Positions 1 to 7,568 of a stretch of 64,000 nt of DNA are shown here, piece by piece. Source of the DNA: VRUE01 sp963753245. GTDB lineage: Bacteria; Actinomycetota; Thermoleophilia; Solirubrobacterales; 70-9. Position 1 is the stretch's first letter, and each line of letters starts with the position of its first letter. A program made the translations under genes and the position numbers. The DNA is taken from contig CAVWBK010000002.1 in the NCBI GenBank assembly GCA_963753245.1, positions 744,001-808,000 of the forward strand, read 5' to 3'. The notes beneath the pieces are model-generated. The model did not search any database. It had not been told where the DNA came from and was given only the letters and a program-made list of their open reading frames with translations.

Positions 1-456
1 GCGAAGGTATAGGTGGTCTTGCAGCCGCTCTTGGACGCAAGGACGCTGCCACCTTCGCTTTCGATTGACCAGGTGCAGGTGAGCGGCGCGGCGCCGGTCG
101 AGGTGCTGCCGTCAAGGGTTGCCGCGACGCCTGCTTCGGCGCCTTTCGGGGCGGTCCAGATCGCCACCGGGGGAGTCGGTGAGCTCGCGGCTTTGACCGC
201 GAAGGACTGGCGGTTGGAGGCGGTTTCGCCTTCGGCGTCGGTGACGGTCAGCCTGACGAAGGCGGTGCCCGCCGCGGCGAAGGTATAGGTGGTCTTGCAG
301 CCGCTCTTGGACGCAAGGACGCTGCCACCTTCGCTTTCGATTGACCAGGTGCAGGTGAGCGGCGCGGCTCCGGTCGAGGTGCTGCCGTCAAGGGTCACAG
401 GGACGCCGACTTCAACCCCCTGGGGGGCGGTCCAGATCGCCACCGGGGGAGTCGGG
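1..456. repeat. 276-bp tandem direct repeat (PKD-like domain copies)
   Basis: Positions 1-180 and 277-456 are nearly identical, an offset of exactly 276 bp (92 codons). Most differences lie in the linker (around 115-150 and 391-426). The repeat keeps the minus-strand reading frame and encodes successive PKD-like domains of the protein above. Confidence 0.9.
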
Positions 457-1475
457 GGAGGCGCCGTTCCGCAGCCCGGTGATCCGTCAGCGCAGACCGG
501 TTGCGAGTTGTCATCCCAGACGTTTCCCTGCCAAATGTTGGCGCCCCCTTCGTAGTAATAGGCAGCCAGCCCGTAGTAGCCGCCAAAGGGGTAGAAGCCC
601 TTGGCATCCATCCCACCACTACAGGATGTTCCGCCACTGCCGGGTTCATACACCAAGCTTGTCGTGCAGCGAGCAAAGCGGTTGCGGGTGATCGTCATTG
701 CGCCGGTCGAGCTCTGAGAGTTCGCCTGCGGGTAGACGACAAATCCACCTCCCGCAAGCAGGCTGTTGGTGACCGTGAAATTGTTTCCGCCACCGCAGAT
801 CGTGTCGCCAAAGACCGTCGCGGTCTGGCCCTGTTCGTTGATCAGGGTAGAGTCTTCGACCGTGACCGCGCCCGAGCAGACGTAGATGTCCTCGGCGTGG
901 GCACCCGAGTAGATCGAGGAGACCTTCATGTAGGTGTGCTTGACCACCAGCGGCCACGCCTGCACGCACTCATCGCAGAGGGTCAGATTGTCGTTTTCGA
1001 CGGTCACCCCGCTGTAGGCACGGATCGCGGCCTCAAGCGTCTGGGAGCCGGAGCCCTTGCCTTCGATCGTCGTGTCCTCGACCTTGGTCCCGGTGTGATT
1101 GTTCTGGACCCAGACCCCGGCTGAGCCGCTGCCGGCGTCGGTCGCGGTGATCTTGTCGTTGCGGATCGTCACGTTGTCGGCTTCGACCGTGATCTGGCCA
1201 TGGATTTCCTTGCCTTCGATCAGCTGCCCGTTGGTCGAGGCGGTGATCGAGCCCGAGGGGGTGAGGGTGCCGGTTGGGCCGGTGTTCGTGGCGTCGGGGT
1301 AGCCGCAGGTATGCGGAGAGGCAAAGCAATCGGTGCTCGCCGCCGCGCCGCTCGGTGCCAACGCGAGGGCGAAGACAACGAGGATTGCCAGGCAGGCCGC
1401 GAGGCTCAGCTGGCGTGCCGCCGAGCATTGCCAAAGGGGGGATCTCGCAATTCTCAGAAAAACACCAACTTCCAT
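1..1475 (-). CDS. Secreted right-handed beta-helix protein with PKD-like repeats (3' end outside window)
   Basis: Reading the minus strand from ATG at 1475 gives one open frame of 491 codons to the window edge with no stop. It starts with a basic stretch and a hydrophobic signal segment (about residues 20-50, ending GAAAS), then a threonine/asparagine-rich region of about 270 residues with repeated 'VTVE-D' and 'NNFTVTNS' turns typical of a parallel beta-helix, and then PKD-like domains of 92 residues ('LDGSTSTGAAPLTCTW', 'AFVRLTVTDAEGE'). Cysteines are frequent, as expected for an exported protein. The likely role is surface adhesion or polysaccharide binding; no catalytic motif was recognised. 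The C-terminus, and possibly more PKD copies or an anchor, lies beyond position 1. Confidence 0.8.
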   Translation of the reverse strand, partial: MEVGVFLRIARSPLWQCSAARQLSLAACLAILVVFALALAPSGAAASTDCFASPHTCGYPDATNTGPTGTLTPSGSITASTNGQLIEGKEIHGQITVEADNVTIRNDKITATDAGSGSAGVWVQNNHTGTKVEDTTIEGKGSGSQTLEAAIRAYSGVTVENDNLTLCDECVQAWPLVVKHTYMKVSSIYSGAHAEDIYVCSGAVTVEDSTLINEQGQTATVFGDTICGGGNNFTVTNSLLAGGGFVVYPQANSQSSTGAMTITRNRFARCTTSLVYEPGSGGTSCSGGMDAKGFYPFGGYYGLAAYYYEGGANIWQGNVWDDNSQPVCADGSPGCGTAPPPTPPVAIWTAPQGVEVGVPVTLDGSTSTGAAPLTCTWSIESEGGSVLASKSGCKTTYTFAAAGTAFVRLTVTDAEGETASNRQSFAVKAASSPTPPVAIWTAPKGAEAGVAATLDGSTSTGAAPLTCTWSIESEGGSVLASKSGCKTTYTF

Positions 1476-1798
1476 GTAATCGAGGGGCGAATAATCGGTA
1501 AACCACCGAAGCTTGGTTACGATACCCGGTATTGACTAGGGGAAACGTTGGTAGGCCTTATTTCATCCGTCTGGTGCGGCGGCGAGCTCACCCGTCCGGC
1601 CCTTGGAGCGGCGCTGGTGATGGGCGGCGCGGTCGTCCTCTAGCACCGGATTCCCGAGATCGGGGACCGACCAGCGCCACCGACTAACCCAGCAGGCAGC
1701 CCGCAACCTACACAGCCAAAACGCCGTCCTGGAGTCGCTTTTTTCGGTGAAGTGAGTCCATTCAAAGTGAGTCCATTTGTTCCCGTTCGCCCCAAGCC
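1476..1798. other. Intergenic region, no gene seen
   Basis: 323 bp between two divergent secreted-protein genes. It must carry both promoters. An AT-richer stretch lies at 1480-1535. No confident -10/-35 pair, repeat or RNA was recognised. Confidence 0.5.
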
Positions 1799-2305
1799 GT
1801 GCGACGCGGGGCTACAATCAACCGGTTGCGCATCGGATGGAGATCAATCAATGCAGTCGTGGCTGGGGCAATCCTCGCCCTCGGCGTCTTTGTCTTGTCG
1901 GCATCGAGTGCCCTCGCCAGCGGCGGCAAGATCAAGGTCAAGGCGGAGGTCCAGAGTGTCGCCAAGCAGGGGAAGTCCGCCTGTGCCCACCCGTTCAGGA
2001 TTCGGCTCTCCGACGGTGGTCGCGAAGTCGGTGAGATCAAGGATCAGCGATGCGCAGCCGCCGGACTCGGCGTCTACTACAGAGGCACCGCTAGGCTCGA
2101 AATAGGCAAGCTTCAAGGGCATCTGCATTTCAGTGCCTCGTTTCACGCGGTGCCGCCTAACTTCACCGAACCGAGCTCGGGTACCGGGGAGGTCTATAAC
2201 GCCGAAGGCAGCGAGCGCTTGACCATCGAGGGCCCAAATCTTCCAAGCGAAGTTGGCGCGAGCTTCGCGATCATTCTCAACCCGAAGGTCGGTCCTCCTC
2301 TTTAG
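1799..2305 (+). CDS. Small secreted protein, function unknown
   Basis: 168 codons from GTG at 1799. A basic N-terminus is followed by a clear signal peptide (AGAILALGVFVLSASSALAS) and a mature domain of about 125 residues with two cysteines (near residues 62 and 84) that could form a disulfide. The start is uncertain: there is no in-frame ATG, and GTG 1799 or a later TTG could serve. I do not recognise the family. It stands alone between two leftward genes, and its codon use fits real coding sequence. Confidence 0.6.
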   Translation: MRRGATINRLRIGWRSINAVVAGAILALGVFVLSASSALASGGKIKVKAEVQSVAKQGKSACAHPFRIRLSDGGREVGEIKDQRCAAAGLGVYYRGTARLEIGKLQGHLHFSASFHAVPPNFTEPSSGTGEVYNAEGSERLTIEGPNLPSEVGASFAIILNPKVGPPL

Positions 2306-2537
2306 GCCCGAACCCCGAACCACAGGAGGGCTCAAAGAGCTACGGGTGGGCCTACCCTTCCGACCCTGCATTTCCCCACTGGCTGGACGCGATCACGATA
2401 GAGGGACAGCTAAAAGCACGCAGCTAAGGCCAGCGAGAGCTCCTCCGGAGTCCCGTGATTGAAGAAGGGCGGAGTCTCGCGCTTTCGGCGCACCAATCGG
2501 CCTCCGGTCGGATCAGCGCCAAGGCCGGAACTCCGGG
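2306..2537. other. Intergenic region between convergent genes
   Basis: 232 bp between the stop at 2305 and the convergent stop at 2538. No gene or strong terminator hairpin was recognised. Confidence 0.4.
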
Positions 2538-3212
2538 TTAGGATTCGGCGCGGAAGGTGACTCCTTCGAGGCCCACGAAGGTCCCGCCGGTAAAGCCAAC
2601 CACCCCTCCATCGAATCCGGGTATCAGATTCGGGCCGTAGATCGTCAGGGGGAATGTTCCATCGGTGCAGGGGCCGCCAGAACAAGTCGCGGCGACCCGA
2701 ATGAGCTTGCCGCTGGCTGGCCGGAACCCCTGGGGAAGCTGGAATATGAGTGAGGTCCCTCCGGGTTTAAGTGTTCCCTTCAGATGCACGATCCCCTCGT
2801 GGTCTTTGAAGAACCCGGCCGCTTCGTTCCCGGGGGTGCCGAGGTTTCCCCAGCCGTTTTGGAACGCGGGCTCGCCCGGCGCTCCCACCATATGCCAAGC
2901 TTCCCCCGGCGAGAGAGCGTCCGCTTTCTGGGCCTCTTGGGCCTCCTGGGCATTCACAGCATTCGGGACCGTACCCAGGGTCGAGGCATTGACCTGCGTC
3001 CCGGTCAGCGTGCCCTTCTTGACTTTGACCCCAGTCACGGCTTCGCTCTTGATTTTCGCCGTGATGACGGCGTTCTTCTTGAGCTGCTTCGAGCCCACCG
3101 AGTTCTTGCCCAGCTGAGAGGCCGCGAAAGCGCTCGCGCCCCCGATCGCAATGAACAGGGCGAGCGTGGCGATCACGTTCGCGTAGGTCAGCCTGTCTCG
3201 CACTCGATTCAT
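2538..3212 (-). CDS. YANV-type secreted protein (paralogue 1)
   Basis: 224 residues from ATG 3212. The N-terminus has the lineage-specific pattern RDRLTYANVIATLALFIA, a hydrophobic helix that may be a signal peptide or anchor, then 'LGKNSVGSKQLKKNAVITAK', 'GTLTGTQVNASTLGTVPNA'. The C-terminal part (about residue 105 on) has 'GFFKDHEGIVHLKG', 'LPQGFRPASG' and 'GVTFRAES', like the beta-rich end domains of phage tail-fibre proteins. The same C-terminal module occurs in the paralogue at 22480-23109. It is probably surface-exposed. No enzyme motif is seen and the function is unknown. Confidence 0.82.
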   Translation of the reverse strand: MNRVRDRLTYANVIATLALFIAIGGASAFAASQLGKNSVGSKQLKKNAVITAKIKSEAVTGVKVKKGTLTGTQVNASTLGTVPNAVNAQEAQEAQKADALSPGEAWHMVGAPGEPAFQNGWGNLGTPGNEAAGFFKDHEGIVHLKGTLKPGGTSLIFQLPQGFRPASGKLIRVAATCSGGPCTDGTFPLTIYGPNLIPGFDGGVVGFTGGTFVGLEGVTFRAES

Positions 3213-3404
3213 CCTCGCCCTCTCAGCTGTGTTACACCCGATCAGGCGACCATAAGCTCCGGTGAACGCCAGCGCAAGGGGCTGCTGAACAAAGAATGCT
3301 CAGACACCGTGCGCTTTAGCGCTGCGCTTTAAACTTGTGGTGGTTGACTCGTTCGACTCAGACTGACGCCGGCGTTGAGAAAACGACGAGGTTTAGGGGG
3401 CGAC

Positions 3405-3829
3405 CTGAAGAAGATTCGAGGCAAATTGACCTACGCAAACGTGGTTTCGTGGTCTCGACGTTCTGTCTATTCCTGCTTCTCGGTGGCGGCACCGCAATGG
3501 CAGCCACCCAGCTTCCGGTGAAAAGCGTCGGCATCAAGCAGTTAAAGAACGGCGCCGTGACCGCGTCCAAGGTCAAGGGCGACTCCCTCACCGGGGAAGG
3601 CATCAACGCCGCAACGCTAGGCTCTGTGCCCAATGCCGTCAGCGCAGATACCGCTGCCAAGGCCGAAGAAGCCAGCCTCCTTCAGGGGCGCCATGCATCC
3701 GACGTCCTCGCGGCTGGAGCAACCGCCGCGAACTCCAGCCAAATCGGCGACGAAGGCGCTTCCGCCTTCCTCGGTGCCCCAGTGACCGTGCGCACCAAAA
3801 ACGTCGCCGGAGGTGTCCAGGGTACCTAG
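3405..3829 (+). pseudogene. Decayed YANV-type gene, frameshifted and ended at an IS630 insertion
   Basis: The family start should read (M)KKIRGKLTYANVVS from 3405, but the start codon position is CTG. After 'NVVS' the frame is lost: GTGGTTTC at 3441-3448 is followed by GTGGTCTC at 3449-3456. Removing one 8-bp copy restores NVVSTFCLFLLLGG and joins the downstream frame, which continues with 'LPVKSVGIKQLKNGAVTASK', 'LGSVPNAVSADTAAKAEEAS' and 'LLQGRHASDVLAAG'. The frame stops at TAG 3827-3829, made of the TA target plus the first base of the IS630 element. An open frame from 3335 exists but its N-terminus does not match the family. Confidence 0.75.
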
Positions 3830-4961
3830 TGTAGTGTCTCTGAAATAGCTTGACAGATAGGCGAGGCTGTTGTAGCGTCGGGACATGGCGGTTGCTGCAC
3901 CTTCTGTGGTCTCTGCGGAGCAACGAGCGCTGCTGGAGCGCTGGGTAAGAGCCCACGGCACACCACAGAGCATTGCCACGCGGGCGCGAATCGTGCTGAT
4001 GGCCGCCGATGGTGAGTCCAATAGTGCGATCGCTCGAGCGTTGGGTGTGAGTCGCCCGACCGTGATCATGTGGCGGCGGCGCTTCGCAGAGGGAGGGCCC
4101 CAGGCGCTTTCGGAGGTGAAGGAGGGTCGGGGAAGGAAGCGCACTATCTCCGCCCAAAAGGTCAAGCAGATCGTGACAGCGACGACGCAGAGCACGCCGC
4201 CCGGAGAAACGCATTGGAGCTGTCGCTCGATGGCCAAGGCCCAGGGCGTCAGCCCGGCGAGCGTGCAGCGCATCTGGGACGCTCACGGACTGGCACCCCA
4301 CCGGGTGCGCTCGTTCAAGCTCTCCACCGATCCGCGCTTTACCGAGAAGCTGACCGACGTGGTCGGCCTCTACCTGAACCCACCCGAGAAGGCGCTGGTG
4401 CTGTGCGTGGATGAGAAGAGTCAGATCCAGGCGCTCGATCGCACCCAGGCGAGCCTGCCGATCAAGCGGGGCCGCGCCGGCACGATGACCGACGACTACA
4501 AGCGCAACGGAACGACGACTCTCTTTGCGGCGCTCAATACCCTTGACGGCGCCGTGATCGGGCAGTGCTTGCCACGCCACCGCCACCAGGAGTTCCTCAA
4601 GTTCCTGCGCCACCTCGATCGCGAGTTCCCCGAGGAGCTGGAGCTACACCTGATCCTTGACAACTACCGCACCCACAAGCACGCCAACGTGGATGCATGG
4701 CTGAAGAAGCATCCGCGCTTTCACCTGCACTTCACGCCGACCTCGAGCTCCTGGCTAAATCTTGTCGAGCGCTGGTTTCGGGAGCTCACCGAGAAGGCGA
4801 TCCGCCGTGGTGTGTTTCACAGCGTTCCCGATCTGATCGCTGCGATCGAGGCCTATCTGAGTGCCCATAACGACGAACCCAAGCCATTCGTTTGGACCGC
4901 CTCGATCGACTCCATCCTCGAGAAGGTCGGGCGGTGTAAAGCTGTTTTAGAGACGGTGCAC
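3829..4961 (+). mobile_element. Intact IS630-family insertion sequence
   Basis: A 1133-bp element with imperfect terminal inverted repeats. Left end GTGTAGTGTCTCTGAAATAG and the reverse complement of the right end GTGCACCGTCTCTAAAACAG match at most positions. The element is flanked by a TA dinucleotide at 3827-3828 and 4962-4963, the target duplication expected for the IS630/Tc1/mariner group. It carries one full transposase gene and inserted at the end of a decayed YANV gene. Confidence 0.88.
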
Positions 4962-4964
4962 TAG
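3885..4964 (+). CDS. IS630-family transposase
   Basis: 359 residues, full length for the family. An N-terminal helix-turn-helix ('IARALGVSRPTVIMWRRRF', residues about 45-65) and a second HTH ('MAKAQGVSPASVQRIWDAHG') are followed by the DDE domain: first Asp in LVLCVDEKSQIQ (about residue 178), second Asp in LHLILDNYRTHK (about 263), Glu in SSWLNLVERWF (about 299). The three acidic residues are present, so the enzyme looks competent. Its TAG stop is formed by the duplicated TA target plus the next chromosomal base, so the element itself carries no stop codon. Confidence 0.93.
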   Translation: MAVAAPSVVSAEQRALLERWVRAHGTPQSIATRARIVLMAADGESNSAIARALGVSRPTVIMWRRRFAEGGPQALSEVKEGRGRKRTISAQKVKQIVTATTQSTPPGETHWSCRSMAKAQGVSPASVQRIWDAHGLAPHRVRSFKLSTDPRFTEKLTDVVGLYLNPPEKALVLCVDEKSQIQALDRTQASLPIKRGRAGTMTDDYKRNGTTTLFAALNTLDGAVIGQCLPRHRHQEFLKFLRHLDREFPEELELHLILDNYRTHKHANVDAWLKKHPRFHLHFTPTSSSWLNLVERWFRELTEKAIRRGVFHSVPDLIAAIEAYLSAHNDEPKPFVWTASIDSILEKVGRCKAVLETVH

Positions 4965-5009
4965 GTTTGTCCGGCTAGGGTTAGATCAAGCGCACCGATT
5001 TCGGGGGAT

Positions 5010-5453
5010 TGGTCTGCCCCCGGTTCGGGCGACAGGTCAGGGCTTGATTTTCTGTTCTTCTGCTTGTTGAGGGAGAGAGATCATCTCGAACTCTCTCGGA
5101 GAGATATCCCAGGGTGGAGTGCCTCCTCTCGCGGTTGTAGAAGGTCTCGATGTAGTCGAAGACGGCGCTTTGCAGTTCACGCCGGTTGGGCCAGGAGCGG
5201 CGGCGGACGAGCTCCTTCTTCAGGGTGGCGAAGAACGACTCGGCGACAGTCGAAGCAATCCCCCCGCGAGCCCATCGAGATGGCGATGCCGGCGCGCGAC
5301 CTCGGCGATCGAGCGCTCCGAGGTGCGGGTGAGCTGGACTGCTTCACGCCGGAACTCCGGTGGGTAGGGCGACTTGGTGGGTGGCATCGACTCCTCCTTG
5401 CCTGAGTCTTGCGACCCAAGCGGTCAGGTGTCGTCGAAACCGGGGGCAGACCA
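5010..5453 (-). mobile_element. 444-bp internally deleted IS3-family element with intact ends
   Basis: Both ends carry the same 16 bases, TGGTCTGCCCCCGGTT at 5010-5025 and its reverse complement at 5438-5453. A direct GAT lies on each side (5007-5009 and 5454-5456), the 3-bp target duplication usual for IS3 elements. Inside are only the start of OrfA and the end of OrfB, so it is a non-autonomous derivative of a much longer element. Confidence 0.85.
5037..5387 (-). pseudogene. IS3-family transposase remnant (OrfA start joined to OrfB end)
   Basis: From ATG 5387 the minus strand reads MPPTKSPYPPEFRREAVQLT and 'SIAEVARRH', the HTH start of an IS3-type OrfA. This jumps directly to the OrfB integrase end 'MGSRGDCFD', 'VAESFFATLKKELVRRRSW', 'VFDYIETFYNRERRHSTLGY' and, after a one-base loss near 5100, 'REFEMISLPQQ' to TGA at 5037-5039. 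Most of both ORFs, including the first two catalytic Asp residues, is missing, and at least two frame changes are present. It cannot encode an active transposase. Confidence 0.85.
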
Positions 5454-5513
5454 GATCTGGCCAGTGAACCTCCTTGACCCCCCGTCAAGTTAGCCGAGGA
5501 CGGTGCAGCTCGC

Positions 5514-6272
5514 TCAGTGGCCGGGGCCGGTCTCGCATTCGTGAGAGCGGCCAACGCCGGGGCCGCCGTCGCAGTAGTCATAGCCTGAACCGCCATAGAG
5601 CTGATCGGCGCCGGAGCCGCCGTAGAGGCGGTCGTTTCCCGGTCCCCCGTGGCAGCCGTCTTCGCCGGCGCCCATTTCGCAAACATCGTCGCCGGGGCCG
5701 CCCCAGCAGCCGTCGCTCCCGGGTCCGCCCTGACAGAAGTCATCGCCGGGGCCGCCGTAGCATTCGCTGTTCCCTCCGGTGACTATGCAGCGATCGTTGC
5801 CATCGCCGCCAAAGCAGCCGTTGGCCTTCGACCCTTCCGTGTAGCAGGTGTCGGGCTCGCTGTTGCCGATGAACTTGTCGGAGCCGGCGCCCAGATGGAC
5901 GGTGAGCGGAACCGGCAAAGGATCAAGCACTTCGACCTTGTCGTCTGAGGGCCCCATGTCGACTTCGATTTCGGTCACGCCGCCGAGCGGGCAGCGCAGC
6001 GGGCTGTGACCCGTATTACAGCCGTTCTGACTGCGGCGAGCCAGGTACCCGCGGACGACGAGATCGCCACCGCCTACTTTCAGCCTCAGGTGCGAGCTCG
6101 ACTGGGGTCCGCGGATCACGATCTCGCCCCCCGGCGCGGCCGCGGACGGCGCAACGAGGAAGAGGGCGAGTCCTGCAGCCATCGAGCCAAATGCCAGTCG
6201 AAGTCCCCTCCGACGACGGGAGTTTGGGTCGGCTCGCTTCAAGGGCGCCTGGGAGTGTGTGAGGATCTTCAC
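5514..6272 (-). CDS. Secreted Cys-rich RTX-like beta-roll protein
   Basis: 252 residues from ATG 6272. After an Arg-rich start there is a signal segment (MAAGLALFLVAPSAAA, about residues 31-46). Residues about 155-245 form nonapeptide repeats of the RTX type (GGxGxDxxx), for example GGPGDDFCQ, GGPGSDGCW, GGPGDDVCE, GGPGNDRLY and GGSGADQLY, which bind Ca2+ and fold as a beta-roll in known RTX proteins. Unusually, the inward-facing hydrophobic position is often Cys. No protease, lipase or secretion-signal domain is seen. It is likely an extracellular structural or binding protein. Confidence 0.78.
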   Translation of the reverse strand: MKILTHSQAPLKRADPNSRRRRGLRLAFGSMAAGLALFLVAPSAAAPGGEIVIRGPQSSSHLRLKVGGGDLVVRGYLARRSQNGCNTGHSPLRCPLGGVTEIEVDMGPSDDKVEVLDPLPVPLTVHLGAGSDKFIGNSEPDTCYTEGSKANGCFGGDGNDRCIVTGGNSECYGGPGDDFCQGGPGSDGCWGGPGDDVCEMGAGEDGCHGGPGNDRLYGGSGADQLYGGSGYDYCDGGPGVGRSHECETGPGH

Positions 6273-6375
6273 GACGTTTCGGACCTACTAGTGGCAACTA
6301 CGAAATCGAGGAGTTCACCTGGTCAGAGTCCTTATCGACACCGACGGGGGCGCCGATTAGCAGCCGCATTTTCAA

Positions 6376-6422
6376 GCCGGGTCATGATCCGCGTGTCGGG
6401 GGTTCGAATCCCTCCTCCGGCA
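6376..6422 (+). tRNA. 3' fragment of a tRNA gene (5' half absent)
   Basis: The geometry of a tRNA 3' half is present: anticodon stem-loop 6376-6392 (loop GTCATGA, apparent anticodon CAT at 6383-6385, one stem mismatch), 5-nt variable loop, T arm GGGGG-TTCGAAT-CCCTC at 6398-6414, acceptor 3' strand CTCCGGC and discriminator A6422. The matching 5' acceptor strand (GCCGGAG) and a D arm are not found in the preceding 100 bp. This is likely a remnant, such as an attachment-site scar, not a working tRNA. Confidence 0.55.
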
Positions 6423-6816
6423 TCGCTTTCTTCCTGCAAATCAGCCATTCCGGGTTATCCGCTTCTTCCTCAGACTTCAGCTGTGCACCGACCCGTTGGC
6501 CATGGCCCACGATCGGAGATAGGCCGGGCGTTCGGCGACAACGCTTTCGCACAGGTCTCCCCAGCACATTGCCGACCAGTGTCCGGGGCCCGCGAGCACG
6601 ACCCTGCCGCAGCGGGCAGTCCGGTCTTGAGTCAACCTATGGGCCGGAAGGTGCCGGGGCGCCGAGACAACTCCACTCGGCCCATCATCACGCAACACCG
6701 CCGAATACCTCTGCGCAAGGCATCTCGAAGGCTCGAGGTGAAGGTACCTCCCCAGCTCACGGACGTCTCGCCCGGCCTCGCCGATCCCCGGTCGTCTGCG
6801 TTCTATGGTTCCAGGC
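6423..6816. other. Intergenic region, no gene seen
   Basis: About 394 bp after the tRNA fragment. Open frames here on both strands have no family resemblance and out-of-pattern composition. I see no repeat or RNA beyond the tRNA fragment at its left edge. Confidence 0.45.
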
Positions 6817-7134
6817 ATGGCCGCGACAGAGCGCATCGAGGTGGCTGACGCTCCCGACTGGGATCGCTACGAGATCTCAGTCGATGGCGAGGTGGTCGGC
6901 CATAATGCCTACCGTGCACGCCCGGGACTGATCGCGTTCATCCACACCGAGGTCGACGAGCGCTTCCAGGGTCGTGGGCTAGCGGACAAGCTGATCCAGT
7001 TCGCGCTCGAAGACGCCCGTGCACGCGGCCTCGCGGTGCTGCCGTTCTGCCCGTTCGTCAAAGCATTCATCGAGCGCAATCGGGACTTCGCGGCGCTGGT
7101 CCCAGACACATACAGGGAGCAGTTCGGCCTGTGA
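6817..7134 (+). CDS. GNAT-family N-acetyltransferase, YjdJ-like
   Basis: 105 residues from ATG 6817 (an ATG four codons upstream is also possible). It is a compact GNAT fold with the acetyl-CoA binding signature 'FQGRGLADKLIQFALEDARA' and the small-family ending 'LPFCPFVKAFIERNRDF'. This matches the short YjdJ/GCN5-related group. It overlaps the next gene by four bases (GTGA), so the two are translationally coupled. In Escherichia coli, yjdJ also sits next to the Fe-S gene yjdI. The substrate is unknown. Confidence 0.85.
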   Translation: MAATERIEVADAPDWDRYEISVDGEVVGHNAYRARPGLIAFIHTEVDERFQGRGLADKLIQFALEDARARGLAVLPFCPFVKAFIERNRDFAALVPDTYREQFGL

Positions 7135-7532
7135 CGCGCTACGAGGGCGAGCGCATCGAGGTCACCTACGACACGGATCGGTGCCTTCACGCCGACGAGT
7201 GTGTGCGCGGCCTGCCGGCCGTCTTCGATACGACCAAGCGCCCGTGGATTGCTCCCGACGGCGCCGATGCCGAGGCGGTCGCGGCCGTGATCCGGCGGTG
7301 CCCCACGGGCGCGCTGCACTACACGCTGCGAGATGGCGAGCCCGAGCGTCCAGGGGTGCCGACGCGGGTTCGTCTCTTCGAGGGCGGCCCGATGCTGCTC
7401 GAAGGGGATCTCGACCTCGAAGGGGGCCGGGAGACTCGCGCGGCGCTGTGTCGCTGTGGGAAGTCGGCGAACCAGCCCTACTGCGACCGCAGCGGCCCGT
7501 GTCGGCAGTGGAAGTACCCGCCGGAACACTGA
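7131..7532 (+). CDS. Fused YjdI-type ferredoxin domain and CDGSH iron-sulfur domain protein
   Basis: 133 residues from GTG 7131. The N-terminal half has the mono-cluster ferredoxin pattern (YDTDRCLHADECVRGLP, then VIRRCPTGALHY), likely to bind one Fe-S cluster. The C-terminal half has the CDGSH pattern, RAALCRCGKSANQPYCDRSG, where three Cys and a His usually bind a 2Fe-2S cluster; here the usual His is replaced (YCDRSGPC). It is coupled to the upstream acetyltransferase. The likely role is electron transfer or redox sensing in the cytoplasm. The partner is unknown. Confidence 0.85.
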   Translation: MTRYEGERIEVTYDTDRCLHADECVRGLPAVFDTTKRPWIAPDGADAEAVAAVIRRCPTGALHYTLRDGEPERPGVPTRVRLFEGGPMLLEGDLDLEGGRETRAALCRCGKSANQPYCDRSGPCRQWKYPPEH

Positions 7533-7568
7533 ACCACTCGCACTGGCATCAGTGCGCGGCTGTGGCTC

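Noticed and set aside
1..555. Two near-identical plus-strand frames at 13-288 and 289-555 as tandem duplicated genes
   Set aside because: They are antisense to the PKD repeats of the continuous minus-strand gene, which has a signal peptide and coherent domains.
3639..4613. Open frame of 324 codons on the minus strand
   Set aside because: Opposite strand of the IS630 transposase and the decayed YANV gene; no recognisable protein family.
6382..6567. Minus-strand frame starting near PEEGFEPPTRGS
   Set aside because: This type of peptide is a well-known spurious translation of tRNA genes; it supports the tRNA fragment instead.
6006..6848. Open frame of 280 codons on the plus strand across 6.0-6.8 kb
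   Set aside because: It overlaps the RTX-like gene antisense, passes through the tRNA fragment and the start of the GNAT gene, and has no coherent domain.
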